Source: Priapulus caudatus (Eukaryota > Priapulida > Priapulimorpha > Priapulimorphida > Priapulidae). From it: a stretch of 64,000 nucleotides of DNA. This document shows positions 27,101 through 35,240 of this stretch, in pieces. The stretch covers positions 114,795 through 178,794 of the forward strand of contig NW_014577330.1 in the NCBI RefSeq assembly GCF_000485595.1, read 5' to 3'. A program made the translations under genes and the position numbers. Every line of letters begins with the position of its first letter. The first letter of the stretch is position 1. The notes below the pieces were generated by a model. It made no database searches. It saw only the letters and a list, made by a program, of their open reading frames with translations, and was not told the origin of the DNA.

Positions 27101-28691
27101 CTCTAATAGACGTTTTATGCGCAAGGTGGAGAGGAAATACCAATTTTGCATTAAAGATATTGGTCAATTAATCTTGTAAAACGAAGCGCAAGACGATGTG
27201 ACACCCACAGAACCTGTTTGTGTTATAATAATATGCTATTATAATTGCAAACCCTCAACCTAATTCTGCATAATTTTTTTTAAATATCAAAACCCCTAGC
27301 CGCTTAATTCATTCACTACACAAAAAATGAGCAAAATCCGTTGAGCCTGCACTGACTAATGGCAATTCCAATTTCTTGGCCAAAAATCGCGCAGTGGCTC
27401 GAAAGTAACGTCGACTGGCGTGGCTTCAAAATAAGACGTTCCATATGGGAGCATAGAGTACAACTACAGCCCCAATTCACAAAGCATGTGGGTAAATGTG
27501 GGTCCTGAGTGTATCGTTGACCGAAACCAAAATGTTGACGGACGGACGGACGGACCCCGGACGGACGTACGACGACCCATGGCAAATAGCTCAGCATTGA
27601 ACGATGTAAGGATGAGCTAAAAATGGGGCAAGTGTTCTTTAGCAAACATACGCTGTTCAGTGGAACGACGTTTTTCGAATGGGGCGCAGTTCTTCATTTT
27701 AAATAACGCAGTACGAACTACCAATTGCTTCTCATATCTCCACTATTTCACGGTTCAGAAATCAACAGCATTTCACGCGACACTTACAACTGAGATAATT
27801 TTTGTAAGGATGGCACTCGCCGTGTGACGACTTTTTTTTTCGTAACGAAATATTTGCAACGCGCTTTCTTCTTTGACAGCCTCTACTATCTACTATCTTC
27901 TTTGACCGACTGCTACATTCTAACCATCTACTTCACGACTTTACGATCTACTATCTTCTTCGACGACTCTACGATCTACTATCTTCGTCGACGACTCTAC
28001 AATCTACTATCTTCTTCGACCGACTCTAACCGATCTAGCTATCTTCTTCGAAGACTCTAGCGATCTTACTATTCTGCTTCGACGACCTCTACAATCTACT
28101 ATCTTCTTCGACGACTCTATCAATCTATATGCTTCCTTCGATGACTCTACAATGCTACATGCTTCTGTTGACCGCCGTCTAACGATTTCTACTATCTTTC
28201 TTTGACTCTCTATGTTCTACCATCTACTTGACGACTCTACGATGCTACTATCTTCTTTGACAGACTCTACGTTTCTACGCATCTACTATCGACGACTCTA
28301 GCGATGCTACATGCTTCTTTGACGGCCTCTACGATCTACTATCTTCTTGACGACTCTACGTTCTAACCATCTTCTTCGACGACTCTACGATCTCTATCTT
28401 CTCGACGACTCTACGATCTACTATATTCTTCGACGACTCTACGATCTAACTATCTTCTTGCGAAGGCTCTACGATCCACTATATTCTCGACGACTGCNNN
28501 NNNNNNNNNNNNNNNNNNNNNNTATGTGTATAAATAAATATACTTATTTATCACGATGGCATGAATAGAGATTCGATTTGTCTAGAGATTTCCTCAGATA
28601 TTTATATACTCCTGTTGTATATATGTATATGTTGCTGCTGTTTTACTGTAATCTGAAGGATAGAGAGAGAGAGAGAGAGATATATATATAT

Positions 28692-28740
<49 letters not shown>

Positions 28741-28844
28741 AAGAGAGAGAAAGAGAAAGAATAAAAAATGCTTGAAGATTAGTCTTTAACTCTTGTACGT
28801 AAGCCGTGGAGGTGCTCAGACAGAAGACGTGGGAAGTGGTTTAG

Positions 28845-28882
<38 letters not shown>

Positions 28883-30649
28883 ACAGAGAAAGAAAGAGAA
28901 AGACAGACGTAAGTGCAAACAGCTGCAGGGAATAAAAGGGACCGTGAGCGACTCGGATTGAGGGGGTAAGCGAAAAGTGTGAGACAGGGCATGAGTGGAC
29001 ATATCTACACGAGAGAAGAATCCCCAATGAGCTCACTTATATTTACATCTTAGACGATGCTTTCTCTCTCTTTCTCTTGCTTTCCTTTGCAAATTTTACA
29101 TATATCACATGATTGGCATGGCTTGGTGCCGCGTACATGACACAGACGCAGTACAATCCACAGGCACATAAACAATGCTACGGTTATGCTATAATATACA
29201 TACCGATTATGCTGCAGAAATGCTGTTTATGCTGTAGCCATGCTACAGTTCACGAACAATATATGCTACAGGTATATCCGTTCATGCTTTAGCCATGCAA
29301 CAGCACACGAACAATACATGCTACGAGTATGCCGTTCATGCTTTAGTCATGCTACAGAATAGGAACACTTCATGCTACAAGTATGCCGTCCGTGCTTAAT
29401 CCCGCCCAACAGATAACGTGCTCTCCCATTAATCCACAAGCACCTTGACGCGATCTCGCGCGCTACACGGCTATCGTGCTCTATCCCGCGCCACATGTAA
29501 CTATATCCTACATGCCATTAATCCTACTTAAGCATACCTCCTTATGCTACATCCTACATCTTACTAATCCACAAGCACCTTGACGCTCTCTCGCGCGCTG
29601 CACGGCTATCGTGCTCACGACCCACGCGTGCTTGCAATCCGCAGAGACGGCGATGGCTTCATCAGCCCACCTGAGCTTCGCTACGTCATGACGAACCTCG
29701 GAGAGAAGCTGACCGACGAGGAGGTGAACGACATGATCAAGGAAGCCGACCTCGACGGAGACGGACTTGTGAACTACAACGGTGAGTATGTAGCAGAGCT
29801 ATACATCCCCCCTTATCGCAAGACTGTACATTGCGCAGGCGCATGGGTATGTCTCTCAGGGCGCATGAGGCCTGGTGATTTTATCAGGAGTGTATAACAT
29901 AGAGATATAAGGGGGACGTTTGCGATAAGGACGTATACGATGCTACACTTGCTCGTACTGCCGCTTGTCGGTAAAGCAACGAAGCGACGCGAATCCGTTA
30001 AAGGAGAAACGACGAGATTCTTTCCCTTTAGAAAATATACACGTCGATTATCGCGTGCGTGCGTGCGTGCGTGCGTGCATGCGTGCGGGCGGGCGTGTGT
30101 GTCACGTCGGCACAGTTCAAGGTGACCTTATCGTCGGTTTTGCAAACAGCAGGGATGTTGAATCTACTGTCTTCTCGTAGCGTGTTTTACGTGCGCGCGC
30201 GCGCGTGGCCGTGAATTCAAAAAGGTTGAAGCGGCAAAGGTCGATGAAAACCAAGCTCATTCATTTCCCGGGTAAAATCGCGGCCGAGCGAAGGCGTGCT
30301 TTTTCTCTTCACGCGTCACTATGGGATTTGTCTATTGGGAGGCAATTTCTCATTCAGACTTGTTATGTACGGTCAATCGATTATGAGAAAACATTTTATG
30401 TCTGCTGTGTTATCTTGGACGGATTAACATAAAGCTTTTCAATTATTATTATTACTTTACTAAATGGTGAATAGTTTTTTCTATATCAAACTTAAATTGA
30501 CTTCAATACTCGACGAAACGCGCCCTAAACGGACGAGTTTCCGCTCTGTGCCAAATGTGTTTGTTTCTCTCCTCTATTTCAGAATTTATCCACTTCTGCC
30601 ACAATTTGCAATCATTTCAGAATTTGTTATCATGATGTCAGCGAAGTAA
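2357..30649 (+). CDS. Calmodulin-like EF-hand protein (gene span, start exon missing)
   Basis: Five exons join with compatible splice phases into about 150 residues, the usual calmodulin length. All four EF-hand loops are canonical: [36 protein letters not shown] and [12 protein letters not shown]. Each has Asp at position 1 and Glu at position 12. Exon sizes (37, 144, 106, 137 and 29 nt) and intron placement follow the classic animal calmodulin gene. Members bind calcium and then target peptides. The EF2-EF3 linker contains [20 protein letters not shown]. Differences from near-invariant animal calmodulin (for example QRPSEREL, the SPPE end of loop 3, and FVIMMSAK at the C-terminus) point to a calmodulin-like paralogue. 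In animal calmodulins the ATG sits alone in an upstream exon, and no such exon is recognisable here. The fourth intron (7094-29644) looks more than 20 kb long, but it contains the suspect duplicate (14.4-28.5 kb) and is probably inflated. Confidence 0.85.
2448..2648. repeat. (CA)n microsatellite in intron
   Basis: A long CA tract, with CG and CC interruptions at its 5' end, lies just downstream of the first visible calmodulin-like exon. A short TA run follows. Open frames of His/Thr or Cys/Val are artefacts of this tract. Confidence 0.97.
2840..3042. repeat. CA/CG-rich degenerate microsatellite
   Basis: The tract mixes CACG, CGCA and CACA units with scattered interruptions. Between it and 4550 lies a non-coding intron stretch. 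The only structure I see there is a tandem doublet at about 3539-3592, containing CGTTACGAATGCGTTATGAA twice. Confidence 0.9.
4550..5004. repeat. 21-bp minisatellite (CGTTCGGGCGCCTTCGTTACG family)
   Basis: About twenty tandem copies of a 21-bp unit resemble TTCGTTACGCGTTCGGGCGC. The period is a multiple of three, so every frame stays open over long stretches as seven-residue repeats (AFVTRSG on +, MRNEGAR on -). No start context, splice sites or homology suggest translation. It lies in the intron upstream of the EF1 exon. Confidence 0.93.
5141..5386. mobile_element. Palindromic non-autonomous TIR element (MITE-like)
   Basis: The 5' end (AAGCCTAGGACACACTGTGC, then AATCGCA-like and GCGATCCG motifs) returns as its reverse complement at 5321-5386, ending in GTGTGTCCTAGGCTT. 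Each arm is about 65 bp. There is no coding capacity. This is typical of a foldback or MITE element, but I do not recognise the superfamily. Confidence 0.8.
5937..6080 (+). CDS. Calmodulin-like exon: EF-hand 1 and start of EF-hand 2
   Basis: The acceptor TGCTTGCAG precedes it and the donor GTGCGT follows. The 144-nt length equals that of the matching exon of vertebrate calmodulin genes. It encodes [17 protein letters not shown], then the incoming helix [14 protein letters not shown] of EF-hand 2. It enters in phase 1 and leaves in phase 1. Confidence 0.93.
6090..6245. repeat. (CAT)n/(CAA)n trinucleotide tract
   Basis: Compound CAT and CAA triplets start ten bases after the EF1 exon donor. 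They produce His/Gln frames that continue the exon frame in silico, but the GTGCGT donor ends the exon first. Confidence 0.93.
6283..6520. repeat. GGAATA-type hexanucleotide repeat
   Basis: Imperfect GGAATA, GGAACA and GAAATA units lie in the intron between the EF1 and EF2 exons. From 6520 to 6987 nothing else is recognisable. Confidence 0.85.
6988..7093 (+). CDS. Calmodulin-like exon: EF-hand 2 loop and central linker
   Basis: The exon is bounded by CTGTTCGCAG and GTGAGC. It completes the EF2 loop ([17 protein letters not shown]), crosses the central helix ([18 protein letters not shown]) and ends in phase 2 at the first codon of EF loop 3. Its 106 nt are close to the usual vertebrate exon. 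Confidence 0.94.
7322..7672. repeat. (TCCG)n tetranucleotide array
   Basis: About 350 bp of TCCG units with TTCG, TCCA and TCTG variants. The long PSVR and TDGR frames on both strands are products of the repeat. Confidence 0.97.
7817..8355. mobile_element. TIR element with internal tandem repeats
   Basis: The termini are inverted: ACCTCCGCCAAGG near 7818 and CTTGGCGGAGGT near 8321. Inside is GAGGTTATGTTTTCACC. There follow about four tandem units of roughly 60-95 bp, each with ATTTTCAGGATAGGTCAGAA, GGTGATCCGGATCC and a variable (TTAA)n-like spacer. I recall near-identical repeats from other animal genomes, so it is probably a widespread non-autonomous element. No transposase is present. Confidence 0.8.
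8356..10885. other. Intronic or intergenic stretch without a recognised gene
   Basis: Contents are low complexity: CA-rich patches at 8570-8610 and 8715-8765, AT-rich tandem units at about 9157-9232 (two 37-bp copies containing AATAATCAATTAATTATAG), and a short TA run near 9852-9875. No exon with family homology was seen on either strand. Confidence 0.6.
10886..11120. mobile_element. Foldback element carrying an internal telomeric array (copy A)
   Basis: The ends are inverted repeats: AGGGTCTATGTCCCCCAGGG at 10886, mirrored by CCCTGGGGGACATAGACCCT ending at 11120. The arms continue with CTGCCGGAACGT-type sequence. Inside, at 11007-11047, lies a clean CCCTAA array of about six units. The inner flank reads CGCCTACTCC. 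A reverse-oriented copy lies at 12619-12872. Confidence 0.88.
11217..11265. repeat. (GA)n microsatellite
   Basis: A pure GA run is followed by short AATAGAATAGA-type repeats to about 11370. There is no gene. Confidence 0.95.
11537..11582. repeat. Short palindrome with 11-nt loop
   Basis: The arms GCTAATAATACCTACTAT and its near-complement AATAGGTATTATTAGC enclose a short AT-rich loop. The flank ends in CTCTTGAT, as in the 1038 palindrome. From 11600 to 12060 no gene was recognised. Confidence 0.8.
12062..12148. repeat. (GA)n microsatellite
   Basis: A near-pure GA tract. From 12150 to 12618 the sequence is GC-richer, with open frames on both strands but no recognisable motif or splice structure. 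Confidence 0.95.
12619..12872. mobile_element. Foldback element carrying an internal telomeric array (copy B, inverted)
   Basis: This is the reverse complement of copy A at 10886-11120, with moderate divergence. Its ends are AGGGTCTATGTTCCTCAGGG and its mirror, ending GACATAGACCCT. It carries a TTAGGG array at 12705-12731, next to GGAGTAGGCG. Both copies place the array in the same internal position, so the array is part of the element and not a chance insertion. Confidence 0.88.
13161..13300. repeat. Inverted repeat, about 25-bp arms
   Basis: The left arm holds CACCGTTTCACCTTCACGCA and the right arm TGCGTGAAGGTGAAACGGGG, separated by about 80 bp of AT-rich sequence. It is small and non-coding, possibly a decayed MITE. 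Confidence 0.75.
13402..13456. repeat. Short palindrome with GAGTGAATA arms
   Basis: GAGTGAATAGTAATAGATTC faces TGATTCTATTGTTATTCACTC across a small AT-rich loop. It shares its arm motif with the palindrome at 42641-42684, so the two belong to one family. Confidence 0.78.
13930..14395. repeat. Long GA-rich microsatellite tract
   Basis: About 460 bp of GAGAGA with sporadic C and A interruptions immediately precede the first copy of the large direct duplication. The second copy also begins after a GA tract (28661-28760). Confidence 0.93.
14633..14661. repeat. G-run/C-run hairpin
   Basis: A run of about nine G is followed by ACAATTAAT and about twelve C. The matching place in copy 2 (about 29010) lacks it. 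It is either a genuine hairpin or a consensus error. Confidence 0.7.
14860..15120. repeat. About 60-bp imperfect tandem repeats upstream of exon (copy 1)
   Basis: Units contain ACGAACAATATATGCT and CGTTCATGCTTAGCCATG. The cleaner version lies at 29195-29400. In both copies they sit a few hundred bases upstream of the EF3-EF4 exon. Confidence 0.65.
15488..15632 (+). pseudogene. Calmodulin-like EF3-EF4 exon, frameshifted copy
   Basis: It aligns with the intact exon at 29645-29781: the acceptor CCGCAG is present and the donor GTGAGTAATG follows. Pieces of [14 protein letters not shown] and DEEV appear, but in different frames because of at least five small insertions. The exon cannot be translated as written. 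The pattern suggests sequence error or an allelic contig rather than a decayed paralogue. Confidence 0.8.
16612..16642 (+). pseudogene. Calmodulin-like last exon, damaged copy
   Basis: It matches 30621-30649, but the acceptor region reads CATTTAGATTTG instead of CATTTCAGAATTTG, and an inserted G near the end (GCGAGAAGTAAG) displaces the stop codon. The intact copy encodes EFVIMMSAK and then TAA. Confidence 0.75.
19170..19427 (-). pseudogene. Four-TM protein exon with TM4, frameshifted copy
   Basis: This is the copy-1 counterpart of 32982-33223. Fragments such as [18 protein letters not shown] are visible, but indels break the TM4 frame, and the donor is altered (GGTGCAGG rather than GGTGAGG). 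Confidence 0.6.
19571..19757. mobile_element. hAT-like MITE, copy 1
   Basis: The element starts CAGGGGCGGATCCAGAGGG and ends TTAAATCCGCGCCTG, an imperfect TIR pair of the CAGGGGCGGATC type typical of hAT-derived MITEs. It has no coding capacity. The same element sits at the same place in copy 2 (33363), so the insertion predates or is shared by the two copies. Flanks share GTGTT. Confidence 0.75.
20556..20687 (-). pseudogene. Four-TM protein exon with TM3, frameshifted copy
   Basis: This is the counterpart of 34314-34440. The start reads [15 protein letters not shown], cleaner than in copy 2, but the TM3 segment is broken by insertions. Using both copies suggests the true exon contains [19 protein letters not shown]. 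Confidence 0.6.
21366..21531 (-). pseudogene. Four-TM protein exon with TM1-TM2, frameshifted copy
   Basis: This is the counterpart of 35089-35240. The acceptor AAAATCTAG and a GTAAA donor are kept, but inserted bases break the hydrophobic frame. SQVVLG-like and GIW-like codons can be found only piecewise. Confidence 0.55.
23210..23415. repeat. About 55-bp tandem repeats (copy 1)
   Basis: Four imperfect units contain CGTGACATCGTTCGACACGTG and GTGACCAGACACGG motifs. The copy-2 counterpart is at about 36840-37015. Confidence 0.75.
27400..27618. repeat. AGCTCACCTTGAC repeat family (copy 1)
   Basis: It contains a GACGGACGG run, then ACGACCCATGGCAAATAGCT, and ends in a decayed GTAAGGATGAGCT. It is the reverse orientation of the element at 57813 and corresponds to 40740-40960. 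Confidence 0.75.
27880..28497. repeat. 28-bp minisatellite running into the gap
   Basis: Units resemble CGACGACTCTACGATCTACT followed by ATCTTCTT. Many copies are length-variant. The array is cut off by the N run at 28498. Its counterpart at 41190-42310 is longer and continues into the MLF gene. Confidence 0.93.
28498..28522. other. Assembly gap, 25 N
   Basis: A run of 25 N lies between the minisatellite and a unique stretch of about 140 bp. A round-number gap inside a tandem repeat suggests a scaffolding join of unknown size. Confidence 0.99.
28661..28910. repeat. GA-rich microsatellite tracts
   Basis: GA runs occur at about 28661-28760 and again at 28848-28880, with a TA run between. They mark the 5' edge of the second duplicate copy. 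Confidence 0.9.
29195..29640. repeat. Tandem repeats just upstream of EF3 exon
   Basis: Three or four units of about 60 bp (ACGAACAATA, ATGCTACAGG, CGTTCATGCTTTAGCCATG) are followed by a duplicated unit of about 130 bp. That unit contains CACAAGCACCTTGACGC and CACGGCTATCGTGCTC. The last unit abuts the exon acceptor, so part of the splice-acceptor context was tandemly duplicated. Confidence 0.75.
29645..29781 (+). CDS. Calmodulin-like exon: EF-hands 3 and 4
   Basis: The acceptor is AATCCGCAG and the donor GTGAGTATG. It enters in phase 2 from the exon at 6988-7093 and leaves in phase 1. It encodes [39 protein letters not shown] and DGLVNYN. Both calcium loops are intact. The sequence stays very close to animal calmodulin around [13 protein letters not shown]. 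Confidence 0.93.
30621..30649 (+). CDS. Calmodulin-like last exon (C-terminus and stop)
   Basis: The acceptor is AATCATTTCAG. One G from the previous exon completes the Glu codon, then FVIMMSAK and TAA follow. This is the expected short terminal exon, matching the EFV-MM-AK ending of calmodulins. The stop occupies 30647-30649. The downstream AT-rich sequence would be 3' UTR; no poly(A) signal was assigned. Confidence 0.85.
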
Positions 30650-31413
30650 GACGGAGGTAGAGACAGTCCGAGCGTCATTATGTGCGTCTCGTCATCGTTC
30701 AAATAGCCTTGCGTCACACCGTGACGGTCCCGATATGAAAAGTATTTCCGAGGCATTTCCGCCACAACTGGCGGCTCTACGCCAACAAAAAGGTTTTTCC
30801 CAAAACGTTGGTGCATGCTCCTTTTTATACAGAAGGTCTGTATTGCGAGTAGATTGTCTGACAATATAACGGGTTTGGCTTGATGGGTTCGACCAATTAA
30901 CCGCATGGATTTGAGGCTCCCGAATTTTTTGTGCCCACGTTTTATTCCGTATTGCAAGAATATTTTTCATTTTGGGTTCACGTGTGTGGTTGGACGACGC
31001 CATCTTTGACATAGGTATAATAACGCGAATGTAATGTGGAACTGTTTAGAGAGTACATCTGCCTGCTTTTTTGTACATACGGGTGATGCTGTTGTGTCGT
31101 TTTATATATGGAGAATTTGTAAACGTTCTCATGCGTTTTAGAAGTATTTATTTCCGATTAGTAATCTAGCTTGTTAAGATATTTTTTATTATTACACGCG
31201 AATTGTAAATGTCTGTCTTCTCAGATTATACGTTAAGCTGGCGAATTACGAACTTACTTCTTATATATACGAACTTATATATATATACTAACAGTTTCGG
31301 ATCGGAGAGATCTAAATGAGACTTTATAACATAGATATGTGGCACAAACGATCGCGATACGCCCTATATTGTGCAGAAAGTCTCGTAAGATCTTGTCTCT
31401 ACAGAGACGTGAC

Positions 31414-31453
<40 letters not shown>

Positions 31454-32981
31454 ATTTCTTCCCTTTACGCTTCTGGCGTTTGTTGCCATACTGCGCTACA
31501 TTCTTGTTAGACATCTTCGTTAATTTTCTCTTGGGAAGTGTATCCGATTGTGGTGCATAATATATGATTGTGAAATATTGTTTTGACGTTCTCTTTTATG
31601 GTACGTTTTAATGCCGTTGTAGAGTTCGCACGGACAGTTTCGTAAGAACAAATGCTGTATTTTTTATCGTGCGCGAGGTTCAATACATATAACATATAAC
31701 ATATATAACAATAGTTTCACTTGGGAAAATTAATAGATACTAAGCAAAACAACTAGCCGCAAAATGGACGTCTTCAACTGCGTGCGTTATGTACATCAGA
31801 CAGGTCAATATAGTTCCCGGAATAGCGGCACATATTCAGTAGAACTGACGAGCAGGAATATAAACCGTCTGCATGGCAAAAAGTATTTTGCTTTCAGCAG
31901 GATAGCATCCTGTTGTTTGATATGTGCTGGCCGGTAGAAATTCCGGGCGTTTATTTGGCGTGTGGAGTTTGTAAGTGAGTCAGTGGCAGTAATGCTTATA
32001 ATCGTGGAGTTATCTTTGAGGTTTACGGCATTTTGTGGTGTGATTTCAATGTGTGTCGGACCGCATGTGCATGGTTTGGGATTTTGAAATGGCTTACCGC
32101 TCTTGGTAAATAGGTAATGCAATAGTTACTAGCGCGAATAAATCGGTGTTGTGCGTATTTTGAATTTTATGTATATTTTTCGTATCGATTTTTCTCAATG
32201 CCGTTTTGTATCACCTTTTCTTGTTGATTATGCACGATATATTGATGTAGTCATATTTAACTAAAGCTTAGCGTTATTGCTTCTTGTAATTATGAATTCT
32301 GTAATGTCTTACGAGACTTATTTATACGCGATGACTATTACGAGGGGAAGATAATGACAAATTTGTGACATTATTTATCATTATCTACCCCTGTTATTAC
32401 CTATTTAATTCTCCATGAAAATATCTGTCACGAGTCTAAAATCAGCTGGAGCAGATTACTGTGATTCAAAGTACGGTGCGAATGTTATTGATGCCCGTAT
32501 CTATCACAGCATCGAACACTGTTACAAAATGCGTGCAAATCTTGCAGAGAAATTAGGTTAGTAATACGAATAAACATAACGATAACACACGTGTTAAACA
32601 ACGACAAACATTAAATAATGCGACACCGCTAAAGATCATTCCTAACGCGTACCGTTTCGCTAAGTGTGAGTAGAACAGTTTGATTTCGCCCTATCTCGAC
32701 TTCTATATCTACAAAGCAAGCAAAAAATCTCACGCCGACAAAGGCTGCCGCACGCGTGCATCTCCCATTCCAGTTTACAGCTCATTCGCGTTTAAATCAT
32801 GGCGTCTATCGGACGCGTTCTTGCAACGAGCACATGCACCGCGTTCTCCGGCGGGGGAGAACGGTTGCAAGGTCGACAGAAACGATAGACTCTCCATCGC
32901 CGGAGCATCGGTCGGTGCTAGCGCAGCAGCAGCCGCGACCGGACGCGTGCTGCTGGTCACGTCATCGGTAGTTAGCCTCAC

Positions 32982-33223
32982 CGCTGGCAGGCTGAGCTCG
33001 TGGTCCGCAAGTCGATGGAGCCGAGATGTGAGCACGCTGACGCATATCGCGATGGTGCAGAAGGCCACGCAGATTTCGGCGATTCCAGAAATAACGAGCG
33101 CGAGACTGAATATGCGTATCGCGTCGCATCTCTCCGTGTACGGCGCTGCTGCTGCTGCTGCTGCTGCTTCTGCTGCGTCGGGCGTCGAGGAGATACGCGC
33201 TAGATGGCAGCACCAACTCGGCT
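32982..33223 (-). CDS. Four-TM protein exon: loop and TM4
   Basis: The acceptor TTTTCTCAG lies at the high-coordinate side, and the GCG|GTGAGG donor follows at the low side. The frame continues from the TM3 exon (split Glu codon) through WCCHLARISSTPDAAEA, a poly-Ala run from GCA repeats, and [19 protein letters not shown] to the tail RLHRLADHELSLPA. One strong hydrophobic helix of about 25 residues is visible. Confidence 0.55.
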
Positions 33224-34918
33224 CTGAGAAAAGGAACGACGCAACGAGAATTTGAATAACCACGAGGCATCACAGCGGCAACATAGACAGGACAGCATAG
33301 AGTGTGTACATGCGCAGGAGAGCTGGCGGATTTTACGGACGCGATAACCTATTCTTCGTGTTCAGGGGCGGATCCAGAGGGTTTGGGTGACCAGTTTCCA
33401 TATATGTTCTTCTGCAGCTAGGGGGGTCCAGGGGCATGCCCCCCGGGAATTTAAAAAAAAGAAGCTATATTTGGTGTATTCTGGTGAATTTTGTGGCCTG
33501 TGACCGGTTTCTAGAAACCGGTGCAAACCGGCCTAAATCCGCGCCTGGTGTTAATACGTGATATCAGATAAAATTCATAATCATCACCTGTATAATATAT
33601 ACGAAATAGCTATGATTATATTTGACGGTATACATCGATGCCGTGATGCACCGAGCAAGTAATCGTTTAGATATTATAAGATCACATGAATCAAATTGTG
33701 ATCGATTTATATCTGGTGTTATCAATCCCGGCGCCGAGATCTCGTGTCCATTAGGGTTTAAACATAAAAGGTTTAAACATGCCACGGTTTATATAATTTA
33801 TTTTCAATATATAAAGGCTTAATCATAGAGAGGGTTGATACATAACAACTTACATTATTTATTATTTACATGTGAGGGCCTGATCAGAAAAGCGTTGATC
33901 CTACATAGTTTAATAATAGATTTTCGATTCTTTTGTGAGATTGAGATATTAGATCAAGCCACAGATTGCCTTCGACTATGTTATAGAATAAACACCGACT
34001 ATGGACTGTGCTGCATCGTAACTCGTTACGCTGGACTCTCTTATAGAAATTAACGGGAGAAGCGCCTTATGCAATCGTCGCCGTAACTTTCGTCTTGTCT
34101 CAGTTTTTATACTGATTCTCAAGCCTCTCACTTAACGACTCTTTTGCCTTTTTGTATTTTCGGCACGCTTTAATTAATTTCATCAACAAATTTCATCGAG
34201 AAATGCAATCAGCGCACTAGTAGAAAGTTAGTAACTGAGACTTGTGGGTACCCCATCGGGAAAGGACCCACGAGCAATGCTTGATGTAGCTGCGACGCTT
34301 GGTCTTGTCTCACCTGCTGATATAATTGTAGAGAGCGCCACCAGCACCACGGCGAGTACGATTCCGACAATGCTCATCACCGACACTGTCGCCACCTCGC
34401 GGTTCGCCAGCGGATGTCGTCCAACAAGGTGTAGGCCAGTCTAAGTAATAGACGAGCGGCACGCGATTACTGTCGGCTTTCATGGACTTTGTATATTCTA
34501 TTACCGTAAAGCCCCACACGTGCGAAATTAAATTGACAGCATTTACGCGGCAATGCCACCTCTGCATTCTAGACAGATAATTACTGTAATATATATTAGG
34601 AGAACATGATATCATGAACACACACACACGCGCATACTCGCACGCGCGCACGCGCATGCACGCACACACGCGCACTCACACGCACGCACACACACAAACC
34701 AACAACGACGTCGCGCGTTTTTAACCACGATGTCGCCGTTGATAATGGGTGACCTCGTGTTTGAAAAAAGGCGACACCGTGGTTGAAAAAAAGCGACACC
34801 GTGGTTGAGAAAAGGCGACACCGTGGTTGAGAAATGAGTCAAGGCAAATGACGCGACGACAGTTATGGAACACAAATGCGGTGCGACGTCGTGAAGCTGC
34901 GACAGTACATATATATAT

Positions 34919-34978
<60 letters not shown>

Positions 34979-35240
34979 ATATATATATAATAATATTATA
35001 CGGTTCTCTGAGAACGCCGCGCGATGGCAATCATGGAACACCACAGAGGTCAGAGTTGACGGTAGTACAGCGTAGAAGGTATAGTTACCAGTCCTGTCAA
35101 GAAGAACCAGCCACCTGTCCAGATGCCAGCGGCCGCTGTACGGCAGTCCCACGATAGACAGAGCTGCAGTACCACGCATGCGCCGCCCAACCACCACTGA
35201 CTGCGCAGCGTCAACAGCAGCGTCTCGTTGTCGCTGCCCC
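32982..35240 (-). CDS. Four-transmembrane protein, MS4A/CD20-like (gene span, partial)
   Basis: Three - strand exons join in order. The first carries TM1 and TM2 (WTGGWFFLTG), the second TM3 (VSVMSIVGIVLAVVLVALS) and the third TM4 ([18 protein letters not shown]). A loop between TM3 and TM4 contains a poly-Ala stretch and Cys residues. In the MS4A/CD20 family, TM2 commonly follows a GIW or PIWGG motif with a FF-ITG-like core, and TM4 has a LE/AE-CVA pattern, as seen here. The phase of the TM3-TM4 junction is consistent (phase 1). The N-terminal and C-terminal exons were not identified. The gene is convergent with the calmodulin-like gene. The TM1 part seems to carry one or two indels in this copy. 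The family assignment is inference; other tetraspan families are possible. Confidence 0.5.
33363..33547. mobile_element. hAT-like MITE, copy 2
   Basis: Same element as at 19571: it opens CAGGGGCGGATCCAGAGGG and closes AAATCCGCGCCTG, about 185 bp long. It lies downstream of the TM3 exon on the - strand, within the intron before TM4. Confidence 0.75.
34314..34440 (-). CDS. Four-TM protein exon: TM3
   Basis: The acceptor GTCTATTACTTAG and the donor GTGAGA (after TCA GCA G, phase 1) bound it. It encodes NREVATVSVMSIVGIVLAVV then LVALSTIISA, a clear transmembrane helix. The first 15 codons appear shifted by an indel, since copy 1 reads [15 protein letters not shown] there. Confidence 0.55.
34618..34700. 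repeat. CA/CG microsatellite
   Basis: CACACG and GCACGC units. Shortly after come four near-identical units of about 20 bp (CACCGTGGTTGAGAAAAGGCG) at 34760-34835. Confidence 0.85.
34906..34998. repeat. (TA)n microsatellite
   Basis: A long TA run with a few ATTA interruptions. Copy 1 has a shorter version at 21206-21275. Confidence 0.95.
35089..35240 (-). CDS. Four-TM protein exon: TM1-TM2
   Basis: The acceptor CAAAATCTAG is at the high-coordinate side and the donor GTAACT at the low side. The end of the frame reads AAAGIWTGGWFFLTGL, the TM2-like core. Upstream in another frame lie ALSIVGLPYS codons, which together with copy 1 suggest a TM1 interrupted here by indels. Confidence 0.45.

Larger units (their letters stand above)
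14401..28497. repeat. Large direct duplication, copy 1 (error-rich)
   Basis: The segment from TGCTTGAAGAGTTAGTC at 14401 to CAACGCGCTTTCTTC at 27858, and on into the 28-bp minisatellite, is collinear with 28769-42310. Every landmark recurs in order: the EF3 exon, the last calmodulin exon, the four-TM exons, the hAT-like insertion, the CGTGACATCG tandem repeats and the GACGGACGG repeat. The matched span is 13,457 bp here against 12,412 bp in copy 2. Differences are mainly single-base insertions, and exons here are frameshifted while copy 2 exons are open. An unmerged allelic contig or poorly corrected sequence explains this best. Confidence 0.9.
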
